Assembly (NCBI RefSeq): GCF_000690055.1 | Contig: NZ_JJNZ01000007.1 | Location: forward strand, 85,012-149,011 | DNA length: 64,000 nt | Direction: 5' to 3' | Source of the DNA: Pseudoalteromonas fuliginea | GTDB taxonomy: Bacteria; Pseudomonadota; Gammaproteobacteria; Enterobacterales; Alteromonadaceae | In this document: piece by piece, positions 27,988 to 36,754 of the stretch | Layout of the letters: every line of letters starts with the position of its first letter | Position numbering within the stretch: the stretch's first letter is position 1 | Notes under the pieces: model-generated | Databases searched by the model: none | Told to the model about the DNA's origin: nothing | The model's input: the letters and a program-made list of their open reading frames with translations, nothing else | Made by a program: the position numbers and the translations under genes

Positions 27988-29271
27988 TCACTCACACTCT
28001 TTCACATAAAGTAAAAGCGCGCTGTACATTACACTTAGTGCCTTTGTTACATCGCTGTCGATAACCGCTTCTGCTGGGTGATGGCTTATACCGCCAGGGC
28101 TGCGTATAAACAACATGCCAACGGGGCAAATTGGAGCGATTGCCATTGCATCGTGCCCTGCGCCTGAGGCAAGTGAAGGTGATGTTTGGTTATTGAGTTT
28201 ACATGCGCTTGAGAACAAATGCTGGATAGTGGTGTCGCACGCTACGGCATCGGCGGCATGCGTCCACTGCCAATCAAGCGTTAAATTGCGTTTGCTTGCT
28301 ATAGATTGTGCGCTGCTTTGTATGGCGCTTAGTAAGTTAGCGAGATCGGTGTCGCTTTGTGCGCGTGCGTCTAGGCTTATGGTTGTTTTGCCTGCAATCA
28401 CGTTTGTAGCCCCAGGGCGAGACTGTATTTTCCCTACGGTGGCAACTTCGCCATTTTTAGCATTACTTGCTAGTTTTTCAATTTCGGTTATTAATTCAGC
28501 GCAGCCTGCTAGTGAATCCTGCCTCAAGTTCATTGGGGTTGTACCCGCATGACCGCTTTGGCCTGTTAGGGTAAGCATGGCGCGCTTTGCTCCTGCGATT
28601 GCAGTTACAACCCCTAACGCCTGATTAACCGATTCGAGTACAGGACCTTGTTCAATATGAGTTTCCCAGTAACCTAGTAATTCGTTTTTGTTTAGTGCGG
28701 CCTTTGCATAGTCGTTGGGATTTAAACCAAAGTCCAGCATGGCTTGGCGCATAGTTATGCCGTTTGTGTCTTGTATATTTAGCCACTGTGGGTCAAATTC
28801 GTTAGCGAGGGCTTTTGAGCCAATTAAAGTTGTGGCAAAGCGGGTGCCTTCTTCATCGCAAAAGCCCACTACATCTAAATGAAAGGGCAGGTCGAGCTTT
28901 AACTTATGTGCAAGCGCTGCAATTTCTATCCCCAGTAGTACACCTAAAATACCATCAAACGCACCTGCGTTTGGTACTGTGTCGAGGTGCGATCCTATAA
29001 TTAAACGTTTAGCATGTGGGTTTGATGATTTAAGCCGCCCCCAAAGGTTGCCCACTTCGTCTTGCCACGATTGCATGCCTGCCTCAACCATCCACGATGC
29101 AGTAACAGCGTTACACTCTTTGTGCTCTTTTGATAAGTACACGCGGTGAATACCGCCTTGCATTTGCGATAGTGCGCTGAGAGTTTTACAGCGAGATAAA
29201 GCGCGTGTTGCGTATTCATCAGCAAGCTCTTTATCTAATAAAGGGCTGTGTTGTGGGCTTACAATCGTCAT
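27988..29271 (-). CDS. allantoate amidohydrolase / M20 hydantoinase-carbamoylase family
   Basis: 427 residues. Dinuclear metal-site motifs are visible: GSHLDTVPNAGAFDG at about 93-107 (His, Asp), GFCDEEGTRF at about 136-145 (Glu-Glu), an H-x-E-QGP at about 210 (WETHIEQGPVLE), and SGAGHDAMAIAP near the C-terminus. It most likely hydrolyses allantoate to ureidoglycine, CO2 and NH3 (AllC/HpxK role), continuing from PuuE at 8.4 kb. It is the last gene of the second purine block, after the PucG-like gene. Confidence 0.87.
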   Translation of the reverse strand: MTIVSPQHSPLLDKELADEYATRALSRCKTLSALSQMQGGIHRVYLSKEHKECNAVTASWMVEAGMQSWQDEVGNLWGRLKSSNPHAKRLIIGSHLDTVPNAGAFDGILGVLLGIEIAALAHKLKLDLPFHLDVVGFCDEEGTRFATTLIGSKALANEFDPQWLNIQDTNGITMRQAMLDFGLNPNDYAKAALNKNELLGYWETHIEQGPVLESVNQALGVVTAIAGAKRAMLTLTGQSGHAGTTPMNLRQDSLAGCAELITEIEKLASNAKNGEVATVGKIQSRPGATNVIAGKTTISLDARAQSDTDLANLLSAIQSSAQSIASKRNLTLDWQWTHAADAVACDTTIQHLFSSACKLNNQTSPSLASGAGHDAMAIAPICPVGMLFIRSPGGISHHPAEAVIDSDVTKALSVMYSALLLYVKECE

Positions 29272-29285
29272 GCTAAATCCTTTTT

Positions 29286-30515
29286 TTATTTATAGTGAGC
29301 AAGGGCGGCAATGGCGGCTTCGCCTTTAGGGCCTTTGTAACCGTTGGCATGTAGGCAAGCGTCTAAGCTTGCAAGTGTTTGTAATACAGCATCTTTTCGG
29401 GCGTTGTAGCCCATAGTGCCAATACGCCAAATTTTTCCATGCAATGGGCCAAACGAGGTGCCAATTTCTATTCCGAAATCGGTTAGCATTTGTCCGCGTA
29501 CGTGATCGGCATTAATGCCCTCGGGTATATACACACCCAGTACGTTGTTCATTTTATGTGTTAAATCACCAAATACATTTAAGCCGAGCGCTTGAATGCC
29601 TGTTAGCATGGCATCGCCATGTAATTTGTGGCGCGCTACGCAGTTATCCACGCCTTCTTCAATAACAATGCGAGCACATTCTGAGGCGCAATACAGCATG
29701 CTGGTGGCTTCGGTGTGGTGGTTAAGGCGCTCCTCCCCCCAGTAATTCATGATCATGCCTAAATCAAAGTAGTTTGAGCGTACAAATGGCTCGGTGCCGT
29801 CGGTATGCTCCGCTGTACGAATACCCGCCTCTACTTTTTTACGTTTTTGGATCCAATCAGCGCATTTGTCGCTCAGTGTTAATGGCGCTGATCCAGAAGG
29901 TCCGCCTAAACACTTTTGCAGACCAACCGAAAGTGCATCGAGTTTCCACTCATCGGCAGGAAGTTCGTTACCCACAATAGAGGCGGTAGCATCACAATAA
30001 AATAGTACATCGTGCTTTTGGCAAATATCGCCAATATGCTCAAGAGGTTGGTTCATGGTGGTGGATGTATCGCCTTGTACCATAGCAAGTACATGGGGTT
30101 TTACATCAACAATAGCTTTTTCGATTTGTTCGGGCGTAAACACTTCGCCCCACGGTACTTCTATTGTGTGCACCTTTGCGCCAACGCGTTCTGCTATTTC
30201 AGCAAGTAGGTGGCCAAAGCGCCCCATAATTGGCACAAGTACTTTATCGCCTGGGCGTAAAATTGAGCATAACACGGCTTCAATCCCTGCGCGCGATGTG
30301 CCATCTATTAGCATGGTCCATTCGTTTTTAGTTTTAAAAATTTCGCGGTAACGTGCCATGGTTTCGTTCATAAAACCGGTCATTACTGGGTCGTATTGGC
30401 CTATAAGCTGCGCCGACATAGCACGTAAAACACGAGGGTCGGCATTAATTGGGCCTGGCCCCATTAATAAACGCTGTGGTGGGTTTAAGGTTTGAACTTG
30501 CGTGTTATTAAACAT
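29286..30515 (-). CDS. PucG/HpxJ-like ureidoglycine aminotransferase (class V, PLP)
   Basis: 409 residues, alanine-glyoxylate aminotransferase fold. It starts with LLMGPGPINADPRVLRAMSA and has the PLP lysine in DALSVGLQKCLGGPSG at about residue 204. PucG of Bacillus transfers the amino group of ureidoglycine to glyoxylate; HpxJ of Klebsiella uses other keto acids and yields oxalurate. The neighbouring oxamate-type hydrolase favours a ureidoglycine role over serine-glyoxylate transfer. Confidence 0.85.
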   Translation of the reverse strand: MFNNTQVQTLNPPQRLLMGPGPINADPRVLRAMSAQLIGQYDPVMTGFMNETMARYREIFKTKNEWTMLIDGTSRAGIEAVLCSILRPGDKVLVPIMGRFGHLLAEIAERVGAKVHTIEVPWGEVFTPEQIEKAIVDVKPHVLAMVQGDTSTTMNQPLEHIGDICQKHDVLFYCDATASIVGNELPADEWKLDALSVGLQKCLGGPSGSAPLTLSDKCADWIQKRKKVEAGIRTAEHTDGTEPFVRSNYFDLGMIMNYWGEERLNHHTEATSMLYCASECARIVIEEGVDNCVARHKLHGDAMLTGIQALGLNVFGDLTHKMNNVLGVYIPEGINADHVRGQMLTDFGIEIGTSFGPLHGKIWRIGTMGYNARKDAVLQTLASLDACLHANGYKGPKGEAAIAALAHYK

Positions 30516-30518
30516 ATT

Positions 30519-31343
30519 TTAGGCTCCCAGAGTCTGAATAAGCATGCGTATGCCGGTTATCATTAATACAACGGCAAAGGCGCGTTTTAGTTGTTTTTGA
30601 TCCAGCTTGCTACCAATTTTTACGCCAATAGGCGCAAATAAAATAGTTAGCGGAATAATAAGAAAAAAGGCAGGGAGGTTAACCAATCCCCACGTACCTA
30701 GGGGAGCATCGGTTGGCGTTGTGCCAATACTTAATAAGGTAATAACACCTGGTAGCGCAATCAATAAACCAAAAACGGCCGCAGTTCCTACTGCAACATG
30801 GGCGCGTACATTAAATGCGTTTAGCATAGGTACGCCAATAGTACCGCCGCCTATGCCAATCATTACCGACAAACCACCTACAATACTTGCCATAACGCCT
30901 TGACCAAATTTACCTGGCAGTTGTTTTACAAGCGCGGGTGCGCCGGCTCTAAATAACATGTTTAAACTGACTAAAATAGCAATACAGGCAAACATAAGTA
31001 CCAGTGCATTACCGCGTATTGAGTGCGCTAAGTAGCTGCCTACAACGGCCATAACTAAAATAAATGGTGCCCAGTATTTTATTAGCGCAAGGTCAATATT
31101 CCCTTTGCTATTATGCGAGCGAATAGATGAAAGCGAAGTAGGTACTATGGTTGCAAGTGATGTAGCGGTGGCTATCATCATTGCCGACTCTGGGCTTACG
31201 CCAAAACCTTGCAGTAAAAAATACAGCACAGGGACGATAACAATACCGCCGCCTACACCAAAAAGTCCTGCTAAAATTCCGGCAAAAATACCGGTTGCTA
31301 TTAAGGCCGCTACTATTGGCCATTGGTTTATTATTTCTGACAT
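30519..31343 (-). CDS. TauE/SafE-family membrane transporter
   Basis: 274 residues, about eight helices, with glycine-rich repeats in each half: GILAGLFGVGGGIVIVPVL at about 22-40 and MIGIGGGTIGVPMLNAF at about 160-176. The family exports or imports small organic anions and sulfonates. Placed inside the ureide operon (13-bp overlap with the upstream gene, 3 bp to the aminotransferase gene), it probably moves a ureide or oxamate/oxalate-type anion; this is inference. Confidence 0.88.
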   Translation of the reverse strand: MSEIINQWPIVAALIATGIFAGILAGLFGVGGGIVIVPVLYFLLQGFGVSPESAMMIATATSLATIVPTSLSSIRSHNSKGNIDLALIKYWAPFILVMAVVGSYLAHSIRGNALVLMFACIAILVSLNMLFRAGAPALVKQLPGKFGQGVMASIVGGLSVMIGIGGGTIGVPMLNAFNVRAHVAVGTAAVFGLLIALPGVITLLSIGTTPTDAPLGTWGLVNLPAFFLIIPLTILFAPIGVKIGSKLDQKQLKRAFAVVLMITGIRMLIQTLGA

Positions 31344-32914
31344 TGTGTTCCTGCTGTAGTTACTGTTGCACGTCCATCTGAACGAGGATCTGTTGCAGCT
31401 TCAAGGCTTGTAGGTGTATCTAAAATCGCCCCAGCGTGCCCCATCATTTCGTTATTATTATCAACGCTTACCCAATCGTGGTCACGTTGATTTAATTCAT
31501 GTTCTATATGAAAAACTAACCCTTTTTCAATTTTTAAATTTGTACTTGTATCGCCCCATGTACGTCCAAGTAACCAACGAGGGTCGCTAATCGCTTGTTT
31601 TATTGATTTATTTCGCCATGCGTAGCCTGCAAAAACAGCGGCTTGGGTTTGTGGCTGCCCTTCTCCGCCCATTGTTCCGTAAGCAAGTCGACGACCATCG
31701 CTAAACTTTGCCAGTGCTGGGTTAAGTGTATGAGCCGGCTTTTTATTTGGAGCAAGGGCGTTGGTATCTTGATTGTTTAAACTAAAGCTTAAACCACGGT
31801 TATTCCACACAAAGCCGCCTTCACTCATTAATATTCCGCTGCCAAATTCCCAGTAAATACTTTGAATAAAGCTGACTAATTGCCCGTTTTTATCTCTGGC
31901 TGCCATCCACACAGTATCGCCAGGCTCTGCGTTAAATGGCCACTGCTGTGCTTTACTCATATCAATATTGTTAGCAAGTTCGCCTAAGCGATTATCGGTT
32001 AGTGCGTTTTTATAATCGTCTCCTAATGCTTCAGGGTCAGCCCAAAGGGTAGGGCGATGGGTAAAGCTTTGTTTAGTTGCCTCAACAATTAAATGTGTCC
32101 AGTCGGCATCGGTTTTAGCTAAATGCTTTAACTTATTTACGGCACCAATTATTTGTAGTGAATGCACGCCTTGTGTTGGCGCGGGTAAGTTGTAGCAATC
32201 AATACCACTGAGGTTTGCATTTAGCGCAGTAACTACCCCGGCTTTAGTATTTGCAATGTCACCTGCGGTAATTGAGCTGCCTGCTTTTGCTAAGTCGGCG
32301 GCAAATGAGTTGGCAAGTGCGCCTTCATAAAATGCGTTTAAACCATGCTTTGCTAGGTATTCAAACGTTGCTGCAAGTTTAGGGTTTTTAAAATGTTGAC
32401 CTGCTTGCAAGGGGTTACCATTGGGTATGTAGAGGCTTTTAAACGCCTCATTGGTATTGTTAGCAGCGGCTAGTTTTTCGCAGCCTGCTTGCAAGCTTTT
32501 TGTAACGGTAAAGCCCTCGCGCGCAAGCTCAATAGCGGGTGCTAAAATTTTTGACAGTGGTAGTGCCGCATGCTCATCTAGTTCAAGCGCTTTTTGCCAG
32601 CCGCGTATTGTGCCCGCTTGAGTTAGTGCGCTTAATCCGCCGCGCTCTGGTATTTGCGTGAGCGGGTTATACGCCGTTGTATTAGTTGCAGCGCGGCCGC
32701 AGGCGTCAATAGCTGTGGGCGTTTTTTGATTTGGGTTATCGATAAGCCAAAAGCTGTCGCCACCAATTGAGTTCATATGTGGATATACAACGCTAATAGC
32801 AGCGGCAGCCGCGACCATAGCCTCGGTAGCTGTACCGCCTTGTTTTAGTATATTTATACCCGCCTCAGTGGCCGAAAAATGAGACGCGGTAAATGCAATA
32901 TTGTGTGTGGTCAT
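31331..32914 (-). CDS. gamma-glutamyltransferase-fold amidohydrolase, HpxW-like (oxamate amidohydrolase)
   Basis: 527 residues of the N-terminal nucleophile GGT family. The autocleavage Thr is probably in PGDTVWMAARDKNGQLVSF at about residue 344, and GGEGQPQTQAAVF lies near 430. In Klebsiella, HpxW of the same fold converts oxamate to oxalate and ammonia and sits in a cluster with an AtzE-like amidase, as here. No signal peptide, unlike periplasmic GGTs, which supports a cytoplasmic catabolic role. The gene overlaps the amidase gene by four bases. Confidence 0.8.
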   Translation of the reverse strand: MTTHNIAFTASHFSATEAGINILKQGGTATEAMVAAAAAISVVYPHMNSIGGDSFWLIDNPNQKTPTAIDACGRAATNTTAYNPLTQIPERGGLSALTQAGTIRGWQKALELDEHAALPLSKILAPAIELAREGFTVTKSLQAGCEKLAAANNTNEAFKSLYIPNGNPLQAGQHFKNPKLAATFEYLAKHGLNAFYEGALANSFAADLAKAGSSITAGDIANTKAGVVTALNANLSGIDCYNLPAPTQGVHSLQIIGAVNKLKHLAKTDADWTHLIVEATKQSFTHRPTLWADPEALGDDYKNALTDNRLGELANNIDMSKAQQWPFNAEPGDTVWMAARDKNGQLVSFIQSIYWEFGSGILMSEGGFVWNNRGLSFSLNNQDTNALAPNKKPAHTLNPALAKFSDGRRLAYGTMGGEGQPQTQAAVFAGYAWRNKSIKQAISDPRWLLGRTWGDTSTNLKIEKGLVFHIEHELNQRDHDWVSVDNNNEMMGHAGAILDTPTSLEAATDPRSDGRATVTTAGTQCQK

Positions 32915-34116
32915 GCCGGTGTGTCCTGTTTAAAATGTGCAGCTAGGTGCTTAACGCAAGCAAGTAGGCTTTTATCGTTACCGTGGCTCATCATTAATGA
33001 AAAACCATACAGATGATCATTTGCTAAATCAGCCAGCGGTAAATGCACTTGCGCTGAGCTACTAAGCCCTGCAATTGCCGAAAGCGTAATAATTTGCATG
33101 CGTAAGGCGCTTGTGTCGGCGCCTAATTTAGGTGCGGTTGTAGGTGTGGTTGGCAAAAATAAACAGCTGTTTGTATTTAGGTTTTTAGCTATTAGTGTTT
33201 GCCATTGGGTTTGTACTTTTAGTGCTTCTTGTTCTTCTTGATCAGTTAGGGCAAGCGCCATATTAAAACGTGCCGCAATTGCTGGAGCAAACTGGGGAAG
33301 TTGCCCCGGCAATTGAAGCCAATCTTTATGCGTTTTTGCGATTGCTCGCCCTTGCAGTACTCTAAAACTATCCGCAAGTTCATTTAATAAGCTGCTGTTA
33401 GGTAGTTCAAATTCTTTATGGTGCTTAAAATTAGGCTTGGTTTTTTCAAGCAATTGTTTAAGTGGGGCTTGTAAAACAGGGTCAACGAGTTCAAATAACG
33501 GCTCACAAATAACTAAGGTATCAACGTTATTAATAGCTTGATTTGGTAGCAGTACATTACCTACATCGCTTAATAGCTCGGCGCTTTGGGTAAGCCAACC
33601 TATGGTATCAAAAGGGGGAGCCAACGGTATTAGGCCGTCTTTTTCAATCACGTTATGGCTTGGCCTTATGCCATATAAACCACAATAGCTGGCGGGTATT
33701 CTAATTGAGCCGCCAGTGTCGGTGCCTAAGCCAATATCAGCTAAGTTTGCAGCAACTGCAGCAGCAGACCCCATACTCGAACCACCGCAAGCATGCCCTT
33801 TTAATTTAGGATTTTGCGCAGTGCCATAATGTATATTATTACCTTCTAAGCTATAAGCCAGTTCGTCAGTATGGGTAAAGCCTATAAAGTTACAACCAGC
33901 GGTCATGAGCTTATTAACCGAGCTTGCCGTATTTTGAGCCGGTTTAGCTGTTTTAAACCAGTGTGGGTTGCCTGCGCTGTTACGCTCGCCCTTTACTGCA
34001 AATACATCTTTTACAGCTAAGCGATTGTTTGCAAGTAGACCAGATTGGTTTGTTTGCCACAGGGTAGGACCATGGTCACAAAAAATACCGGTCGTATTAT
34101 TATTTTTGGTACTCAT
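32911..34116 (-). CDS. AtzE/HpxY-like amidase (amidase signature family)
   Basis: 401 residues. The Ser-cisSer-Lys triad is clear: Lys in AVKDVFAVKGERN (about 37), CGGSSMGSAAAVAA (about 113), and the nucleophile in GTDTGGSIRIPASYCGLYG (about 138). AtzE acts on carboxybiuret-type ureides and needs the small partner AtzG; I see no AtzG-like frame upstream. Start chosen at 34116 (MSTKNNN); a longer reading from 34146 has no support. First gene of the second purine operon. Confidence 0.82.
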   Translation of the reverse strand: MSTKNNNTTGIFCDHGPTLWQTNQSGLLANNRLAVKDVFAVKGERNSAGNPHWFKTAKPAQNTASSVNKLMTAGCNFIGFTHTDELAYSLEGNNIHYGTAQNPKLKGHACGGSSMGSAAAVAANLADIGLGTDTGGSIRIPASYCGLYGIRPSHNVIEKDGLIPLAPPFDTIGWLTQSAELLSDVGNVLLPNQAINNVDTLVICEPLFELVDPVLQAPLKQLLEKTKPNFKHHKEFELPNSSLLNELADSFRVLQGRAIAKTHKDWLQLPGQLPQFAPAIAARFNMALALTDQEEQEALKVQTQWQTLIAKNLNTNSCLFLPTTPTTAPKLGADTSALRMQIITLSAIAGLSSSAQVHLPLADLANDHLYGFSLMMSHGNDKSLLACVKHLAAHFKQDTPA

Positions 34117-34453
34117 ATCACCACTCGTTATAAAAAATCTGACCAAGCAGTTCAGATTTAGAGTGATTAAAAAGACGGATTAATTTTTATTATTTTTCAG
34201 CTCACTGCGTAACATCTTGTTTTTATTTTACAGAGCCTGATCCGCTTTTTAATCGGTTAGCTTATTATATTGTTTAAAACCTAAGCAAGAGGAATGCCAT
34301 TAATTAAAATCCTGTCCAACTGGTCAGGTTTTGTTGGGTTATATGAGATTTGTAAATGTGGGCTATAGAAATAGTGAGATTAAAATGAGCCAAAACAAAC
34401 CAATTTGGTGCGCAGATGCACCAAATTGGTCTTTATTTATATGGTTTTGAGTG
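34117..34453. other. 337-bp leader of the amidase operon with several inverted repeats
   Basis: No gene seen. It contains AATCTGA-N9-TCAGATT at 34136-34158, a long-range inverted repeat pairing 34165-34182 (GATTAAAAAG...) with 34238-34254, and a weak RutR-like palindrome at 34312-34327. The first lies only 20 bp upstream of the amidase ATG. Confidence 0.5.
34312..34327. promoter_or_regulatory. weak RutR-like operator upstream of amidase-hpxW operon
   Basis: CTGTCC-AACT-GGTCAG keeps the N4 spacing and the right half site of the TTGACC-N4-GGTCAA motif seen at 17613 and 35637, but has two mismatches in the left half. It lies about 200 bp upstream of the amidase start. Confidence 0.4.
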
Positions 34454-34936
34454 CTAAATAAGGGGCGTTTTACTGATGATTAAACCGTTAATATCGGCGT
34501 AAACCCAATCGTTAGGTTCAATAGTGGTGCTAAGCATGGTAATAGCTTGGTTTTTATCACCAAAGCCGCGCTTTAAGGTACTACGTGGTGTAGAGCCTAG
34601 CGCCATTACAGGTAAGTTCATCGTGGCAAGTATTTCAATATCTCGGCAACAGCCATTTATTATTACGCCTTCCCAGCCATTACTTAAGGCACGTTCAGCC
34701 ATAATATCGCCTATAAACGCAAAGCGTTTGCTCGCAAATCCGTTTATAACTAACACTTTACCTTTACCATTTTCATGCAATATATCGGCGGCAAAAGAGT
34801 TGTCTTCTGGGCAGGTAACGGTAACTACTTTGCCATAAAACGTGGTTTTTTTACCAAAGTGATAAAGGCCGCTGTCTGCTACTTGTACTTTATCGCGATG
34901 ATCGTCAAACAAATCGGGTGTAGTAAAGGATGTCAT
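34454..34936 (-). CDS. RraA-fold protein (RraA-like / HMG aldolase family)
   Basis: 160 residues with the RraA fold: CPEDNSFAADILHENGKGKVL at about 41-61 and GWEGVIINGCCRDIEIL at about 92-108. The Arg-Asp pair in GCCRD is the metal/substrate motif of the aldolase and oxaloacetate-decarboxylase members; E. coli RraA, an RNase E inhibitor, is not an enzyme. So it may be an enzyme here. It lies three bases downstream of the RutR-like regulator, in the same direction, and probably shares its transcript. Confidence 0.85.
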   Translation of the reverse strand: MTSFTTPDLFDDHRDKVQVADSGLYHFGKKTTFYGKVVTVTCPEDNSFAADILHENGKGKVLVINGFASKRFAFIGDIMAERALSNGWEGVIINGCCRDIEILATMNLPVMALGSTPRSTLKRGFGDKNQAITMLSTTIEPNDWVYADINGLIISKTPLI

Positions 34937-34939
34937 GGG

Positions 34940-35593
34940 TTAAGTCTCACTTTGCTCAGGTATTTTAAGACCAATACCTTTTAAAATTATGTGGGCAATT
35001 GATTGCGTAATTTGTGCCACATCGGTTTCGTCGTACTCTAATTTGTTCATTACGAGTAAAACCTCAGCCTGAAAGTCGGCGTAATATTGCGTGGTAGACC
35101 AAATAGTAAAGAGCAAATGGTAGGGGTCAACCTTATCCATTTTATCTGCGTCCATCCATGCTTGAAGTACATCAACCTTTTGTTTAACCCAAGGGCGGGT
35201 ATTGGTTCTAAAGTAGTTTTGTAAATAAGGGGCACCGCGCAGTATTTCACTGGCAAATAAGCGAGATTGCATTGGCTGATTTACGGCCAGTATTACTTTG
35301 CTTTTAATATAGTTATAAAGCACGGTAGCTGGATCGTCGTTAATTGTGACGTTATCAAGCCCTAAGTTCCAATTAGCTATTATGCGGTCGATCACAGACT
35401 CGTATAGACCATCTTTACTTTTAAAGTAATACAAAATATTAGCTTTTGGCACCTGCGCTTCTTTAGCAACCATGCTCATACTTGCTCCGTCGTAACCTAA
35501 TTGCGAAAACAATTGCTCGGCGGCATCTAAAATTAGTTTTTGGTTTTTCTCGCGTGTCACTTCTTTTTTATTTGGTTTTATTTGTGTGGTCAT
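34940..35593 (-). CDS. rutR: RutR-like TetR-family regulator
   Basis: About 217 residues. The HTH spans about 14-60 (AAEQLFSQLGYDGASMSMVA, then ILYYFKSKDGLY). The C-terminal ligand domain closely follows E. coli RutR: SRLFASEILRGAPYL at about 110 and HLLFTIWSTTQYYADF at about 160. RutR senses uracil/thymine and controls pyrimidine and purine catabolism in E. coli. Start taken at 35593 (MTTQIKP). A RutR-type palindrome lies 44 bp upstream, suggesting autoregulation. Confidence 0.85.
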   Translation of the reverse strand: MTTQIKPNKKEVTREKNQKLILDAAEQLFSQLGYDGASMSMVAKEAQVPKANILYYFKSKDGLYESVIDRIIANWNLGLDNVTINDDPATVLYNYIKSKVILAVNQPMQSRLFASEILRGAPYLQNYFRTNTRPWVKQKVDVLQAWMDADKMDKVDPYHLLFTIWSTTQYYADFQAEVLLVMNKLEYDETDVAQITQSIAHIILKGIGLKIPEQSET

Positions 35594-35636
35594 TATAGAG
35601 TTTGCGTGTTTAACGTATTGATTGATTGTAGCTTTA

Positions 35637-35652
35637 CTGACCAAAAGGTCAA
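35637..35652. promoter_or_regulatory. RutR-like operator upstream of the rutR-like gene
   Basis: CTGACC-AAAA-GGTCAA, 16 bp, differing from the E. coli RutR consensus at one outer base and one inner base. It sits just upstream of the regulator's start codon, so autoregulation is likely. Confidence 0.65.
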
Positions 35653-35777
35653 TTACTAAAAAGGGTGAATGCTAAAAACAAACGAGAGGTTTAAGCTATT
35701 AACCTTGATTGTTTAATTAAATAATTACTGTTAGTTTAGTTTAGTTTCAAGTTTACGAGTAGTACTTTAGGTTTAAT

Positions 35778-36698
35778 ATGGAGTTTTTAAGCAAAAATAA
35801 ATACACGCTTTATGGAGTCGCTGCAATATTACTATGGAGTTGCTTAGTTGCATTACTTCGGGATATTTCTGAGTTGTTTAGCCCCATAGGTGGTGCGGCG
35901 GCTATGTATTCTGTCAGTGCTATATTTTTAATTTTGGTTATGGGAGTGCCCAAGTTTAGTGGGTTTTCAAAACGTTACTTGGTAGTAGGTACTTTATTAT
36001 TTGTAGCGTACGAAATTTGTTTAGCGCTTTCTATTGGTATGGCAAATAGTCGTCATCAGGCAATGGAAATGGCGGTTATTAATTATTTATGGCCCACGCT
36101 GACTATATTGCTCTCTATTATTATTGGTCGTAAAAAAGTAAATTTCTGGGTTTACCCAAGCATGATCATTGCTTTTTTAGGCGTTGCTTGGTGTATTACG
36201 GGCGATCAAAAAATGTCACTCGATACGCTTGTTACTAACTTTGCTGATAATCCTGCTACTTATTTAATGGCATTAGCTGCAGCGTTTATATGGGCTATTT
36301 ATTGCGTAGTAACGCAAAAGCTGAGTAATGGTAAAAATGCCATTACGTTATTTTTTGCTGTTACGGCAATGAGTTTGTGGGCGCAATATGGTTTTAGTAA
36401 TGAAGCGCCATTAACGTTTTCACTGGGCTCAAGCATAACATTGCTATTAGCTGGTGTAGTCGTGGGGAGCGGTTATGCACTGTGGAATCAAGCTATTATT
36501 GGCGGTAACTTAATGCTTTTGGGCACGCTTTCGTACTTTACACCGGTGTTTTCTACTATTATTTCGGCGTTGTATTTATCTATTACGCTGAGTGCTTCGT
36601 TTTGGCAGGGGGTTGTGCTGGTAACAGTAGGCTCGCTAATTTGCTACTTTGTAACGCGAGAAAAGCCTAAACAACCTCAAATAGCGTCTGCAACATAA
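35778..36698 (+). CDS. yddG: YddG-like aromatic amino acid exporter (EamA/DMT)
   Basis: 306 residues with ten predicted helices in two EamA repeats. The start KNKYTLYGVAAILLWSCLVALLR and the segment MANSRHQAMEMAVINYLWPT follow YddG. YddG exports aromatic amino acids and methyl viologen. Divergent from rutR. A strong terminator follows. Confidence 0.87.
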   Translation: MEFLSKNKYTLYGVAAILLWSCLVALLRDISELFSPIGGAAAMYSVSAIFLILVMGVPKFSGFSKRYLVVGTLLFVAYEICLALSIGMANSRHQAMEMAVINYLWPTLTILLSIIIGRKKVNFWVYPSMIIAFLGVAWCITGDQKMSLDTLVTNFADNPATYLMALAAAFIWAIYCVVTQKLSNGKNAITLFFAVTAMSLWAQYGFSNEAPLTFSLGSSITLLLAGVVVGSGYALWNQAIIGGNLMLLGTLSYFTPVFSTIISALYLSITLSASFWQGVVLVTVGSLICYFVTREKPKQPQIASAT

Positions 36699-36717
36699 GA
36701 CTAATTTTATTAAAAAT

Positions 36718-36742
36718 AAGCCCTATTATTTTAGGGCTTTTT
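36718..36742. terminator. bidirectional terminator between yddG and the ankyrin gene
   Basis: AAGCCCTA and TAGGGCTT separated by TTATTT, with T5 on the + strand and an AT-rich flank on the other. It serves convergent genes. Confidence 0.85.
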
Positions 36743-36754
36743 ATTGCGTGCAGA

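Noticed and set aside
28115..28552. 145-aa open frame antisense to the M20 amidohydrolase gene
   Set aside because: Shadow frame over conserved coding sequence; composition is low-quality and no start signal is seen.
34139..34154. Fourth RutR-like site (CTGACC...TTCAG)
   Set aside because: The spacing is five rather than four and the right half differs; it is better described as the AATCTGA/TCAGATT inverted repeat.
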